A stretch of DNA of 57,456 nucleotides, taken from positions 1-57,456 of the forward strand of contig NZ_JACTAC010000012.1 of the NCBI RefSeq assembly GCF_014486675.1. The letters are read 5' to 3'. Positions 38,278-45,912 of this stretch are shown one piece after another. This stretch comes from Flavobacterium macrobrachii (lineage in GTDB: Bacteria; Bacteroidota; Bacteroidia; Flavobacteriales; Flavobacteriaceae). Position numbers and translations under genes: made by a program. The notes under the pieces were generated by a model. That model had not been told where the DNA came from and did not search any database. It worked only from the letters and a program-made list of their open reading frames with translations. The stretch's first letter is position 1. Every line of letters begins with the position of its first letter.

Positions 38278-39273
38278 ATGATAGACACAATAAAAGGTTA
38301 TATCACGCTAAACCAATGTAATAAATCAACTTTTAAAGACTTATTAGTAAACTCAAAAAAGACAATCACAAAAAATGGTTGTACAAAAACATTTAATCTA
38401 TCTAATTTTATAATAACAATTTCATTTGATAGAAAATATAACCCAACTAAATTATCATTTAATGGCTCACTACCTAAATTTTATATTGGTAATAATCTTT
38501 TTCACTTGGACTGGAATCAAACCAAAGATGCTATTCAAATGCTTTCTGATAATTTGAATGTTGATATTTCAAAAGCTATACTCACAAGAGTAGATTTTGG
38601 AATTAATATCCCTTTAAATCATTCTATACACGAATATACAGCTTGTCTTTTGGCATTTCCTCGATTAGGAACTATGAGGTATAAAGATTCTGTAACTTTC
38701 TTTACAGCCATTAATAATCGTAGTTTTATTTTTTATGATAAAGTAAAAGAACTAAATAAAGGTCGTAGAGAAACAAAAATTGATTTACAGAATAAAACCC
38801 ATGAGAATAACATTTTACGCTACGAGATACAGCTTAAAAAGTATTTAAACGACAGATTTAGATTAAAAGAAGTTAAAGTTAAGGATTTATTTCGAGCCAC
38901 AATTCAAAAAAAACTAATTGAATATTGGTACAATGGGTATCAAAAAGTAGAAAAAATTTCTTTAGGAACAGACCCTGAATATCTATTAAAAAATCGAAAT
39001 GGATTGAATAAATATTTATCATATCACGGAATTGAAAAAATTGGATATGACAGAATTATAAGTAAAATATCTGAACTTGAATTTGAGGTTAAAAACAATA
39101 GGTCAAAACTATGTAAAATGAGAAAAGAAATAAAAGATTTATTGAGAGAAGTTAAAGAAAATTCAAAAGATAAAAATTTAATAAATGAGTTAGATGAAAA
39201 AATTTTATACATAAAGGAATATATATTTTCAAATAATTCTGTCCCCTATTTTATTTTAGAAAATAGTTTTTAA
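38278..39273 (+). CDS. Phage/plasmid replication initiator, gene II/X-like
   Basis: A 331-residue protein beginning MIDTIKGYITL, with the pattern of gene II-type replication initiators of filamentous phages and small plasmids. It has TRVDFGINIPL around residue 103 and the FYDKVKEL box at about 152-159, whose Tyr is a candidate nicking residue. A charged coiled-coil-like tail follows (residues 255-310). These proteins nick one strand to start rolling-circle replication. Its presence suggests that the excised element circularises and replicates, or that it derives from such a phage. The family call is moderately confident; activity is untested. Confidence 0.65.
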   Translation: MIDTIKGYITLNQCNKSTFKDLLVNSKKTITKNGCTKTFNLSNFIITISFDRKYNPTKLSFNGSLPKFYIGNNLFHLDWNQTKDAIQMLSDNLNVDISKAILTRVDFGINIPLNHSIHEYTACLLAFPRLGTMRYKDSVTFFTAINNRSFIFYDKVKELNKGRRETKIDLQNKTHENNILRYEIQLKKYLNDRFRLKEVKVKDLFRATIQKKLIEYWYNGYQKVEKISLGTDPEYLLKNRNGLNKYLSYHGIEKIGYDRIISKISELEFEVKNNRSKLCKMRKEIKDLLREVKENSKDKNLINELDEKILYIKEYIFSNNSVPYFILENSF

Positions 39274-39298
39274 TTATCACACAAGGTGCCTTTTTTAT

Positions 39299-39322
39299 TG
39301 CGAGGATTTTTTGCTCCTCGCA
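39299..39322 (+). other. Hairpin downstream of rep (candidate origin or terminator)
   Basis: TGCGAGGA (39299-39306) pairs perfectly with TCCTCGCA (39315-39322) around an 8-nt T-rich loop, 26 bases after the rep stop. No T run follows, so it is not a standard terminator. An origin role next to rep is possible but unproven. Confidence 0.5.
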
Positions 39323-39394
39323 TTAAGGGTACTGACATAATGACAAAGGTTTTCAATTGGTTAAGTTTTTGATTAACTTTGTTAAAAAAATATT

Positions 39395-40765
39395 TTGACG
39401 ATAATAAAACCTCGTATTAACGACTTCTATAACATACCTTTTACTCAAGAGGAAGTTGATTTTGCAATTCCTTTTTTAGACGAGGACATACCTTTGTATT
39501 TAGACCCTTTTTTATTGTGGAAATCTCCAGCGTTACAAGATAACGCATTACATACAATTCTAATAAATTCGTTTAACAATTTAGGGCATCAATATATAAA
39601 GGGTAATGATGTTGATACTATAAAAATTTTAAAAAATTCTTCTGAATGCAAAGAAGTTGGCTTGGGTAATTCAAAGACAAAAAACGGCAAAAAAATTAGT
39701 GAAAAAGAAGCATTTAACACATTAGAATTATTTAAAAACATTCCTCAAGTAAACAAATCTGGATTTACACATTTTGAAGAAATTCAATTATTTGTCGAAA
39801 ATATTTCTAAAGATAGAGTGAGTGATATTACTTGCAATTTTATTAAGTCCTGGCTAATAGACTATACGATTGACGAATGTAACAAATACAAGATACCTAT
39901 CGAACAACATACTGTTAATGTATTTGATTACAAAACACAAAAATTCAAAGATGAGGTTACATATTTGCCTCAAAATCCGAATACAAAGCAACCAATAGTT
40001 TTCACTCCTAAACGATGGCTTCGATATATTCCATATATCAATTACGAAGAATATTTTGAAAATTATTTTTTAAAAGAAACCGAAGGAAAATTCAACGACC
40101 CATTAAATAGAATTCAAATACTAAATTACAACAGACATAATTATGATTTAGTTGAAACCTATATAAAACTAAAGGAAAGTCAAAAAGACAATGCAAAAAA
40201 TGATCCTTTATTTAAGCAAATTCCAATATTGTCATCTAAACGAAAATTATCAACAATTTTAAAATTGCCTACTGGAAAAACTGATAATGCAGACAAGAAA
40301 TTTGAAGAAAATTTATGTCAATTATTAGCATCGTTACTCTATCCAAATTTAGATTTTGCAAAAGAACAAGTAAGAACTGAAAACGGAGTACACATAAGGG
40401 ATTTAATTTTTTACAATAATCGTTCATATCCAATATTAATGGATTTATATGATGATTATAATTGCAAACAAATAATCTTTGAATTAAAAAACGTTAAAGA
40501 AGTTGAAAACGAACACGTAAACCAGTTGAATAGGTATTTAACTAATAATTTTGGAAACTTTGGAATAATATTCGCTCGAAACAAGCCATCTAAAAAGGTA
40601 ATCAATAATACCATAAGTTTATGGTCAGGACATAGAAAATGTATTCTAATTTTAGACGATGAGGATTTAAAATTAATGTGTCAACTTTATGAAAGTAAAC
40701 AAAGAAATCCGATTGATGTTATCAATAAAAAATATGTAGAATTCACAAGGTTATTACCTTCTTAA
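39395..40765 (+). CDS. PD-(D/E)xK nuclease, candidate defence effector
   Basis: A 456-residue protein with an uncharacterised N-terminal part (residues 1-290; opening NDFYNIPFTQEEVDFAIPFL, then DIPLYLDPFLLW) and a C-terminal restriction-endonuclease fold. Core residues are the leading helix Glu in KKFEENLCQLLASLL, Asp 336 in HIRDLIF, Glu 363 and Lys 365 in IIFELKNV, then Gln in HVNQLNRYL: the Mrr-like D...ExK order. The start is TTG 39395; no nearer ATG exists. A TAACTTTG box at 39374-39381 lies just upstream. It is followed after 11 bases by two paralogous small genes. The nuclease fold is well supported by motifs, while a defence role is inference from island context. I do not recognise a named defence system. 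Confidence 0.75.
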   Translation: MTIIKPRINDFYNIPFTQEEVDFAIPFLDEDIPLYLDPFLLWKSPALQDNALHTILINSFNNLGHQYIKGNDVDTIKILKNSSECKEVGLGNSKTKNGKKISEKEAFNTLELFKNIPQVNKSGFTHFEEIQLFVENISKDRVSDITCNFIKSWLIDYTIDECNKYKIPIEQHTVNVFDYKTQKFKDEVTYLPQNPNTKQPIVFTPKRWLRYIPYINYEEYFENYFLKETEGKFNDPLNRIQILNYNRHNYDLVETYIKLKESQKDNAKNDPLFKQIPILSSKRKLSTILKLPTGKTDNADKKFEENLCQLLASLLYPNLDFAKEQVRTENGVHIRDLIFYNNRSYPILMDLYDDYNCKQIIFELKNVKEVENEHVNQLNRYLTNNFGNFGIIFARNKPSKKVINNTISLWSGHRKCILILDDEDLKLMCQLYESKQRNPIDVINKKYVEFTRLLPS

Positions 40766-40776
40766 AAAGTAAAAAT

Positions 40777-41178
40777 ATGACAGAAGTAGAAGTTGATGTT
40801 TTTGAAAAAGTGCAAACCCAATTAGAGGGTATGTATGAAGAAATTAGTTTATTATCAAAGAAATCCCAAAATGATGGATTGAGTTTGTTTAAACTTAAAT
40901 TTATAAACAAAATACTTATTGATTCAAACAAAGTGTTAGGAACAAGATACAAACCTTTTGAAGATTTTGAGATTTTTGACGAAAACAATATTCCAACAAA
41001 TAGTGATGTTGCTATGATACTAACTCAATATATCAATTGTTTTGAAAAATTAAGAACTGATAATATTTATTCTGAAAGCAAATATAATGGCAATAAATAT
41101 GAAAACCATTGGTATTGGAAAATTAACAACAAACAATCTGAAAAACTAAAAACAAGTGAACCAAAAAAACTAAAATAA
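40777..41178 (+). CDS. Small nuclease-linked protein A (NSDV motif)
   Basis: A 133-residue cytoplasmic helical protein of no recognised family. It opens with a long amphipathic helix (VDVFEKVQTQLEGMYEEISL) and SLLSKKSQNDG, and contains FDENNIPTNSDVAMILTQYI. Half of this layout recurs in the next gene, so the two are paralogues. It starts 11 bases after the nuclease stop and abuts the next start directly, so all three form one operon. A regulatory, inhibitory or structural partner role for the nuclease is inference. Confidence 0.7.
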   Translation: MTEVEVDVFEKVQTQLEGMYEEISLLSKKSQNDGLSLFKLKFINKILIDSNKVLGTRYKPFEDFEIFDENNIPTNSDVAMILTQYINCFEKLRTDNIYSESKYNGNKYENHWYWKINNKQSEKLKTSEPKKLK

Positions 41179-41559
41179 ATGAATATTGCAACAGAAAAAC
41201 AAATCAAAGAATATCAATTATTAACACCTCTATTCCATACCCTTTTAAAGGAAGTTAAAGAACTATCGAAAAAGAAACCCGATGAAATAATCAATAAATT
41301 TAAGGCAAACACTGTAAATAAAGTTTTATCAAGAATTAAAGAAATACTTAAAAAAGAACCCACAAATGATTTCACTGAAATAATTGACATTGATAGTCTG
41401 CCTTCAAATAGTGATGTTGTTTTAGTTATGGTTCAATTTGAAACAGCTTTGAATAAGTTTTACACAAAACACACTTCAAAAGATGGTTTTAATTATAATA
41501 GAAAATGGAATGGCTATGAGGGAGTAGTTGGCGAAGATAGTGATGAGGTAGCTTTCTAA
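41179..41559 (+). CDS. Small nuclease-linked protein B, paralogue of A
   Basis: A 126-residue protein starting on the base after the stop of gene A. Aligned with A it shares LSKKKPDE with LSKKSQND, KANTVNKVLSRIKEIL with KLKFINKILIDSNKVL, and IDSLPSNSDVVLVMVQFETA with NNIPTNSDVAMILTQYINC. The tails differ. A tandem duplication followed by divergence is the simplest explanation, and a heteromeric complex is possible. It has no recognised family. Confidence 0.7.
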   Translation: MNIATEKQIKEYQLLTPLFHTLLKEVKELSKKKPDEIINKFKANTVNKVLSRIKEILKKEPTNDFTEIIDIDSLPSNSDVVLVMVQFETALNKFYTKHTSKDGFNYNRKWNGYEGVVGEDSDEVAF

Positions 41560-41662
41560 TTAAAGAATTAATACAAACACATATAAACTAATTCCATTAT
41601 ATTTGTCAAACAATTTAAAAACACATTGATATAGAAAAATAAAATACAAAGACATATTTCAC

Positions 41663-41833
41663 AAAGGCATTAGCCATCTATAACTTGGACGAAAACTGGT
41701 AATTTTCAACAATCAAGAAGAAAGATGATGAGCTAATGTCCGTGTACCTTCTGGGCACGGACATAGTTTACTTATCTTGATTGGTTCACCAGTACCACGT
41801 CCGATAGTAATTCTATAGTTTCGTGCCTTTTTT
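41663..41833 (+). ncRNA. Candidate structured RNA of about 170 nt
   Basis: A nested set of complementary arms folds the segment into one long hairpin. Outer: AAAGGCA (41663-41669) with TGCCTTT (41824-41830). Then CTATA with TATAG, TTGGACG (41685-41691) with CGTCCGA (41798-41804), ACTGGT (41695-41700) with ACCAGT (41788-41793) and CAATCAAGA (41710-41718) with TCTTGATTG (41775-41783). Inner: ATGTCCGTG (41736-41744) with CACGGACAT (41756-41764), leaving an 11-nt loop. Six Ts follow on the plus strand, as at a terminator, which fixes the strand. A TATATTTG box lies at 41598-41605. No coding potential. It could instead act as DNA, for example a single-strand origin. Confidence 0.6.
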
Positions 41834-41852
41834 ATATAAAAAATTTAAAGTT

Positions 41853-42542
41853 ATGGTACAACGAATTATTACAACAAATGTTTCTATTTCAGAATTAAAG
41901 CCAATAATTGAAAAGCAAATTCGTTCAATAAAAGGCAAAATAATTTCAAGTGAAAACGACTTAATACAATGGAGTTTTAAGTCAGGTAAAAATCAAATTG
42001 AGGTTAATACATCAATAAAGAAAACACAACAAAAAGTTGAGGTAAAAATCATTTCAAAAAACATTGAAAATAAACCATTAGGAGAAGGCATCGCAATAAC
42101 TAATTTTTTAAATTCTTTATCTGAAATAATAAACTTTGAAGAAAAAAATGAAGTTCTAAAAAAAGAACAAAAAACCCAATCCATACCCAACTACAAAAAC
42201 CACTTAAACAATATAAATTACAAACCATATTTAATTGGAATTGCAATAATCCTCGTCCTCTATCTTATAGGTGGAAATATTAATGATTCTTCAACATCTA
42301 ATAGAATTACACAACAAGGATTTAAAGCATCTTATAACGAAGAAACATTACATAACTTGGTTACCTACTCTGTAAACAAAGATTATGAAGCAATCAATAA
42401 TCTTTTAAATAGAGGCGAAATATTTGAACTCCCATCAGGACAAGAAGCACAGTTAATTGAATCAAAATTTGGTCGAGTTAAGATTCGATTAAAAGGAGAT
42501 TCTAACGAAATATGGACATTCACAGAGGCGATAAAACAATAG
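41853..42542 (+). CDS. Membrane protein of unknown function
   Basis: A 229-residue protein starting MVQRIITTNVSISEL at 41853; an earlier ATG frame at 41823 would overlap the end of the structured segment. Residues 1-95 look like a compact alpha/beta domain, residues 126-141 form a single transmembrane helix (YLIGIAIILVLYLIGG), and the C-terminal 75 residues may form a small SH3-like fold (FGRVKIRLKGDSNEIWTFTE). I recognise no named family. It lies immediately downstream of the candidate RNA, with no obvious partner. Confidence 0.6.
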   Translation: MVQRIITTNVSISELKPIIEKQIRSIKGKIISSENDLIQWSFKSGKNQIEVNTSIKKTQQKVEVKIISKNIENKPLGEGIAITNFLNSLSEIINFEEKNEVLKKEQKTQSIPNYKNHLNNINYKPYLIGIAIILVLYLIGGNINDSSTSNRITQQGFKASYNEETLHNLVTYSVNKDYEAINNLLNRGEIFELPSGQEAQLIESKFGRVKIRLKGDSNEIWTFTEAIKQ

Positions 42543-42624
42543 TCAGGGCAGATACAAACATTCAACATTTTACAACCTTGAGGGAATCTTTGAAACAAGG
42601 TTATTCAATTAATAAATATACAAA

Positions 42625-43446
42625 ATGAAAACATTAAAAACATCAACTATAATATTACTTTCTATAATTCTATTTAGTTTTAATAAACATCAAAACTATA
42701 TAAAGAATCCAATAAAAAATAGTTCAAAGGATTCAATATGGGTTTATAAAAGTGAAATGGTCAAAGTAATAAAATTCGACTCCAATAAAAATAAAGATTC
42801 CGTGATTACTAAAGTAATCAATTATCACATCGTAAATTTTAGCACGAGTGAAATAACCCTAATCTTTAAACCCAAAGAAAAAGATTGGGAAAGTAAATCA
42901 TTTGAATATTACTCAACAAAAGAAAGTTCAGAAAATATTGAGTTCAATACAAACTCAAGTATTTGTCAAAAAGTATATTTAGATGTAAATCCATTAAATT
43001 CAATAGTTTATTCATTTAACGACAATAATTTATACATCTTCAATAACATCAAAAAGATTAAAATAGATGAGGTTGAAAAACTAGGGATTTACAAATGGAG
43101 AGATTCATACGAACCTATTGTTAAAACAAAAGAAGTTGTAATAAATGAACATATTAAAGACTTTGAATATTCTGAACATTGGAAAACAGAATCATACAAA
43201 AAAGTTGTTGAGTTTATGAATCAAAAGATTAATAAAGACAATCCAAAATGCAAAATTGTTAGTAGAAGTTATTACAACACAAACCTTGTTCAGTATATCG
43301 GAAATCAAGGTTATAAAGTAAAAATATATTGTGAATACGATTGTAATCAAAACTATATTAATCAATCCTACTTTTGGGTTGAAGCATTTTACTTGGGATA
43401 TGGGAAATGGGATTTAGAATTATTAGACCAAAAATTAACACATTAA
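42625..43446 (+). CDS. Secreted/lipid-anchored protein of unknown function
   Basis: A 273-residue protein with an N-terminal hydrophobic segment (STIILLSIILFSF) that is probably a signal peptide or anchor; no lipobox Cys. The mature part is beta-rich and strongly charged, with Cys residues at CQKVYLDVN and a CKIVSRSYY/YCEYDCNQNY cluster. No recognised family. Its C-terminal end touches the next gene's region; the UPF0489 gene starts 18 bases after its stop. Confidence 0.55.
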   Translation: MKTLKTSTIILLSIILFSFNKHQNYIKNPIKNSSKDSIWVYKSEMVKVIKFDSNKNKDSVITKVINYHIVNFSTSEITLIFKPKEKDWESKSFEYYSTKESSENIEFNTNSSICQKVYLDVNPLNSIVYSFNDNNLYIFNNIKKIKIDEVEKLGIYKWRDSYEPIVKTKEVVINEHIKDFEYSEHWKTESYKKVVEFMNQKINKDNPKCKIVSRSYYNTNLVQYIGNQGYKVKIYCEYDCNQNYINQSYFWVEAFYLGYGKWDLELLDQKLTH

Positions 43447-43463
43447 TTTATTATATTTGTAAT

Positions 43464-44258
43464 ATGATAGATTTTAGCCCATTTAACGAATATACGGATT
43501 CAGAACCAGCAAATTCATACCATCAAATACTTTCTCATCCGATACACGAAAATGGTGTAATTGAATTAGGATTATTTAGTCATCATAGATTAGCTTTCTA
43601 TTATTGGGCAAAGTGGAAACTTGAATTTTTAAAAGATAGAAAGACTTATAATTTAGATTTAATTTCATTTGACTGGCATCAAGATTTAGTTTATCCTTGT
43701 GATTATGATAAAAAAAATTTATCAAAACTTGATTTAGAAAATTTATTTGAAATTTCATTTTATTCAGCTTATAAGTTAAACCCACTAAATCACGACCATA
43801 TTATGTCGGCAGTATATTTAGATTTAATAAATGATGTATGGGTATTATGTAGACAAGGCACATTAGAAGATGAATACCTTGAAGATTTCAAAGGAAAAAA
43901 ACATACCATAAGAAAATTCAAAACAGAACAAGAATTAAAAAAAGCTTTGTTTAAATCAAAGATAGAAAATGTCTTTTTTGATATTGATTTAGATTATTTC
44001 ACTCTAACAAATAATTTAGATGTTAGTAAGAAAATATCTTATATGAAAGACAAGGATGTTAAAGAAGCTATTTCATTAGATAATGAATTAATAAAATGGA
44101 TATTCAATAGAGTTAATGGAATCACATTAGCACTTGAACCTGAATATACAGGGGGAATTTCTAAATCATTAAAATATTTATCTATTATTGAGAAATCTTG
44201 GTTTAACAAATCACTTGGGAATTGGAATGTTGGTTGGAAACATAAAAAAGAAAATTAA
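43464..44258 (+). CDS. UPF0489 domain protein, arginase-fold (peptide arginase-like)
   Basis: A 264-residue protein with start at MIDFSPFNEY (43464); the longer frame from 43407 overlaps the upstream gene. Metal-site motifs of the arginase/deacetylase fold are visible: Asp70-x-His72-x-Asp74 in SFDWHQDL, His110-Asp111-His112 in LNHDHIMSAVYLDL, and Asp173-x-Asp175-x-Asp177 in FFDIDLDYF. UPF0489 relatives include bacterial peptide arginases that convert arginine to ornithine in RiPP precursors. No precursor peptide is obvious next to it, so the substrate is open. A TATATTTG box at 43452-43459 sits directly upstream. Confidence 0.7.
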   Translation: MIDFSPFNEYTDSEPANSYHQILSHPIHENGVIELGLFSHHRLAFYYWAKWKLEFLKDRKTYNLDLISFDWHQDLVYPCDYDKKNLSKLDLENLFEISFYSAYKLNPLNHDHIMSAVYLDLINDVWVLCRQGTLEDEYLEDFKGKKHTIRKFKTEQELKKALFKSKIENVFFDIDLDYFTLTNNLDVSKKISYMKDKDVKEAISLDNELIKWIFNRVNGITLALEPEYTGGISKSLKYLSIIEKSWFNKSLGNWNVGWKHKKEN

Positions 44259-44276
44259 TAAATAAATAAAAATACT

Positions 44277-44540
44277 ATGGCTTTAAGTAAAGAATACACA
44301 TATTGGCATTTAACTCCAAATGGTTGGTTTTCTGGGGATTCTAAAACAGACTTTAATAGCTGGTCTGTTGATGCACCTATTGATACTGTACTTACAATTA
44401 AGTATGAAGAAAAAGTAAGTCATTCAATGAGTGGTTTGGAAACTTCGATTGAAAGATATAATGAAATTGAAGATAAATCTTTAGTGAAAAATTTAGAATT
44501 AAAATTTCCATTCAAAGGATACATCAAAGTATATGAATAA
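44277..44540 (+). CDS. Small protein of unknown function
   Basis: An 87-residue protein (MALSKEYTYWHLTPNGWFSG) with many aromatic residues in its first third and no signal peptide. It starts 18 bases after the UPF0489 gene, so cotranscription is likely and it could be a substrate or partner of it. It is the last element gene before attR. No family is recognised. Confidence 0.5.
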   Translation: MALSKEYTYWHLTPNGWFSGDSKTDFNSWSVDAPIDTVLTIKYEEKVSHSMSGLETSIERYNEIEDKSLVKNLELKFPFKGYIKVYE

Positions 44541-44582
44541 ACTCAAATAATTTCCGATATTTGCATATAAATCATCAATATC

Positions 44583-44600
44583 AGTCACGAATTTGTCACG
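44583..44600 (+). promoter_or_regulatory. Candidate integrase arm site, right
   Basis: AGTCACGAATTTGTCACG matches the left-end site at 36012-36029 with the same 11-base GTCAC spacing and the same orientation. It lies 63 bases before attR. Confidence 0.5.
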
Positions 44601-44662
44601 AAGAAAATGAAAACTCTCAAAACAGATTAGTTTTCAACACAATACAATCAAATGTATCATTC

Positions 44663-44689
44663 TTTCCTCAAATGCGACCTGAGAAAAAA
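44663..44689 (+). repeat. Right attachment site (attR), 27-bp direct repeat
   Basis: Identical over 27 bases to 35662-35688. It forms the boundary between element sequence and the original lysS 3' end. Confidence 0.92.
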
Positions 44690-44890
44690 GGTCCAGAATT
44701 AACGGAAGACGAAAAACACATTATCGAAATTTTAAAGGTAAACGAAGGAATTCAGATTGGTGATTTAAAAGAAAAATCGGGTTTAAGCGGCAAAAAATGG
44801 GATGCTGCGAGCAAAGGTTTATCAAAACACGGCTTGATGAAAGTTGTAGTTGATGGCGATGCTAAAATTGTGGAATATTTAGGGAAATAA
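44663..44890 (+). pseudogene. Displaced original 3' end of lysS
   Basis: It encodes PQMRPEKKGPELTEDEKHIIEI to GDAKIVEYLGK, homologous to the C-terminal domain of LysRS (shared LTEDEK, GLSGKKWD). An open frame from 44561 fuses element sequence to it, but it lacks every catalytic motif, so it is a fragment rather than a gene. The original lysS terminator follows directly. Excision of the element would rejoin it to the lysS 5' part in frame. Confidence 0.85.
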
Positions 44891-44907
44891 ATCCTTTTAG
44901 AAAATAT

Positions 44908-44950
44908 AAAAAGGGAATTAATCGATGGTTAATTCCCTTTTATTTTTTTT
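44908..44950. terminator. Bidirectional terminator after the original lysS end
   Basis: AAAGGGAATTAA (44910-44921) pairs perfectly with TTAATTCCCTTT (44929-44940), with a T run on the plus strand. It serves lysS and the convergent barrel gene. Confidence 0.88.
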
Positions 44951-45905
44951 ACAAAGTGTAATTCAAATTAACACTCCAACGATAGTTGGCTTCTACTCGA
45001 CCAGCATTTAGATTTTGATGGATTGGCAACATTGTATTAGCTCCAAATGACCATCTGTTTTTGCCGATTTCAAAACCAATTTTACTCAAAAGAATATCGC
45101 CTGCTGTTCCTCTTACTTTTTGATTGTATTGATAATTATCTTCATAAATTTCGCCAGCAATACCGAGTTGTGGCACAAAAGTAAATTTTGAAGTCTCAAC
45201 TAAATAGAAAAAAGTTCCAGCGTAATTGGTTTGATTTCCAAAGCGATAGTTTTTATCATTTTCGGTTTTGATGACATAATTCAGCATGGTGTTCAACCCG
45301 AATTGTTTTCTTTTGATTACATATTCCGTTGCTAGAATATAATCCCAACTTCCAGTTCCAACTTGGTAACTTGGGTTTATGCTACCGTTATTGGCTTCGT
45401 CAAATTTTCCAAATGGAATTTTTAAACCACCACCAAAATGTAAAGTATGACTAAAAACGGCACTGTCCTTTTTGGTCTTAAAAACTTCATACATTCCGAG
45501 TAAAGTTGCATCTCCAATTCCACTGATGTTTTGTTTTCCGTTAACTGATTCTCGATTGTGGAAATGATATGGAAGCAAAGCCGAAATCTGTATTTTTTTA
45601 GTAATTGGAATTCTTCCCCAAACTTGAATGGTATTGAAATTTTCTTCATACCAAGGCGAATTACTATACAAACCATCGGTACTTTTATAGGATTGATTAA
45701 AATAGCGAACGCCTATAAAATTTGGATTTAAAATAGAAGCAAAACCCATACTTCCGCCACTAGCCGAACATCCGCAAGCATCGCAAAGGGTTTCTTTTAA
45801 ATCTAATAGATGATTGTGAGAAGAAAACTTTGGTGGATTGGTTGCATTTACGGAAGCGATTGTTAATTGAAATACAATTAGAAAAAGGAAACTATATTTT
45901 TTCAT
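44949..45905 (-). CDS. Outer-membrane barrel protein of an MbnP/MbnH copper-type locus
   Basis: A 318-residue protein with a signal peptide and, near residues 37-50, a Cys-rich motif CDACGCSASGGSMG that may bind metal. The rest has alternating strands of a beta barrel and ends RWSVNLNYTL. Related barrel proteins of this kind are found with MbnP/MbnH genes. It is the last gene of the five-gene unit beginning at 49617. Export or uptake of copper, or a copper-modified product, is inferred from context. Confidence 0.7.
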   Translation of the reverse strand: MKKYSFLFLIVFQLTIASVNATNPPKFSSHNHLLDLKETLCDACGCSASGGSMGFASILNPNFIGVRYFNQSYKSTDGLYSNSPWYEENFNTIQVWGRIPITKKIQISALLPYHFHNRESVNGKQNISGIGDATLLGMYEVFKTKKDSAVFSHTLHFGGGLKIPFGKFDEANNGSINPSYQVGTGSWDYILATEYVIKRKQFGLNTMLNYVIKTENDKNYRFGNQTNYAGTFFYLVETSKFTFVPQLGIAGEIYEDNYQYNQKVRGTAGDILLSKIGFEIGKNRWSFGANTMLPIHQNLNAGRVEANYRWSVNLNYTL

Positions 45906-45912
45906 TTATTTT

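Larger units (their letters stand above)
35662..44689 (+). mobile_element. 9.0-kb integrative element inserted in lysS
   Basis: Bounded by the 27-bp direct repeats, the element carries an integrase, an unknown partner, an excisionase-like HTH protein, a gene II-type replication protein and cargo. All genes are on the plus strand. Its left end supplies a substitute lysS 3' end and a terminator. It has no conjugation, capsid or relaxase genes that I recognise, so it is an integrative element with a rolling-circle-type Rep or a satellite/remnant of a filamentous-phage-like element. It appears more AT-rich than its surroundings by eye. Confidence 0.88.

Noticed and set aside
39395..40765. Shedu-type (DUF4263) defence nuclease
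   Set aside because: The ExK core is shared with many restriction-fold families; I see no clear DUF4263 signature, and the partner genes do not match single-gene Shedu.
41663..41833. Integron attC site or retron ncRNA
   Set aside because: The RYYYAAC and GTTRRRY boxes of attC do not fit, there is no integron integrase, and no reverse transcriptase lies nearby.
44561..44890. Independent 109-residue gene
   Set aside because: It is element sequence read into the displaced lysS tail; it lacks synthetase motifs and has no convincing start.
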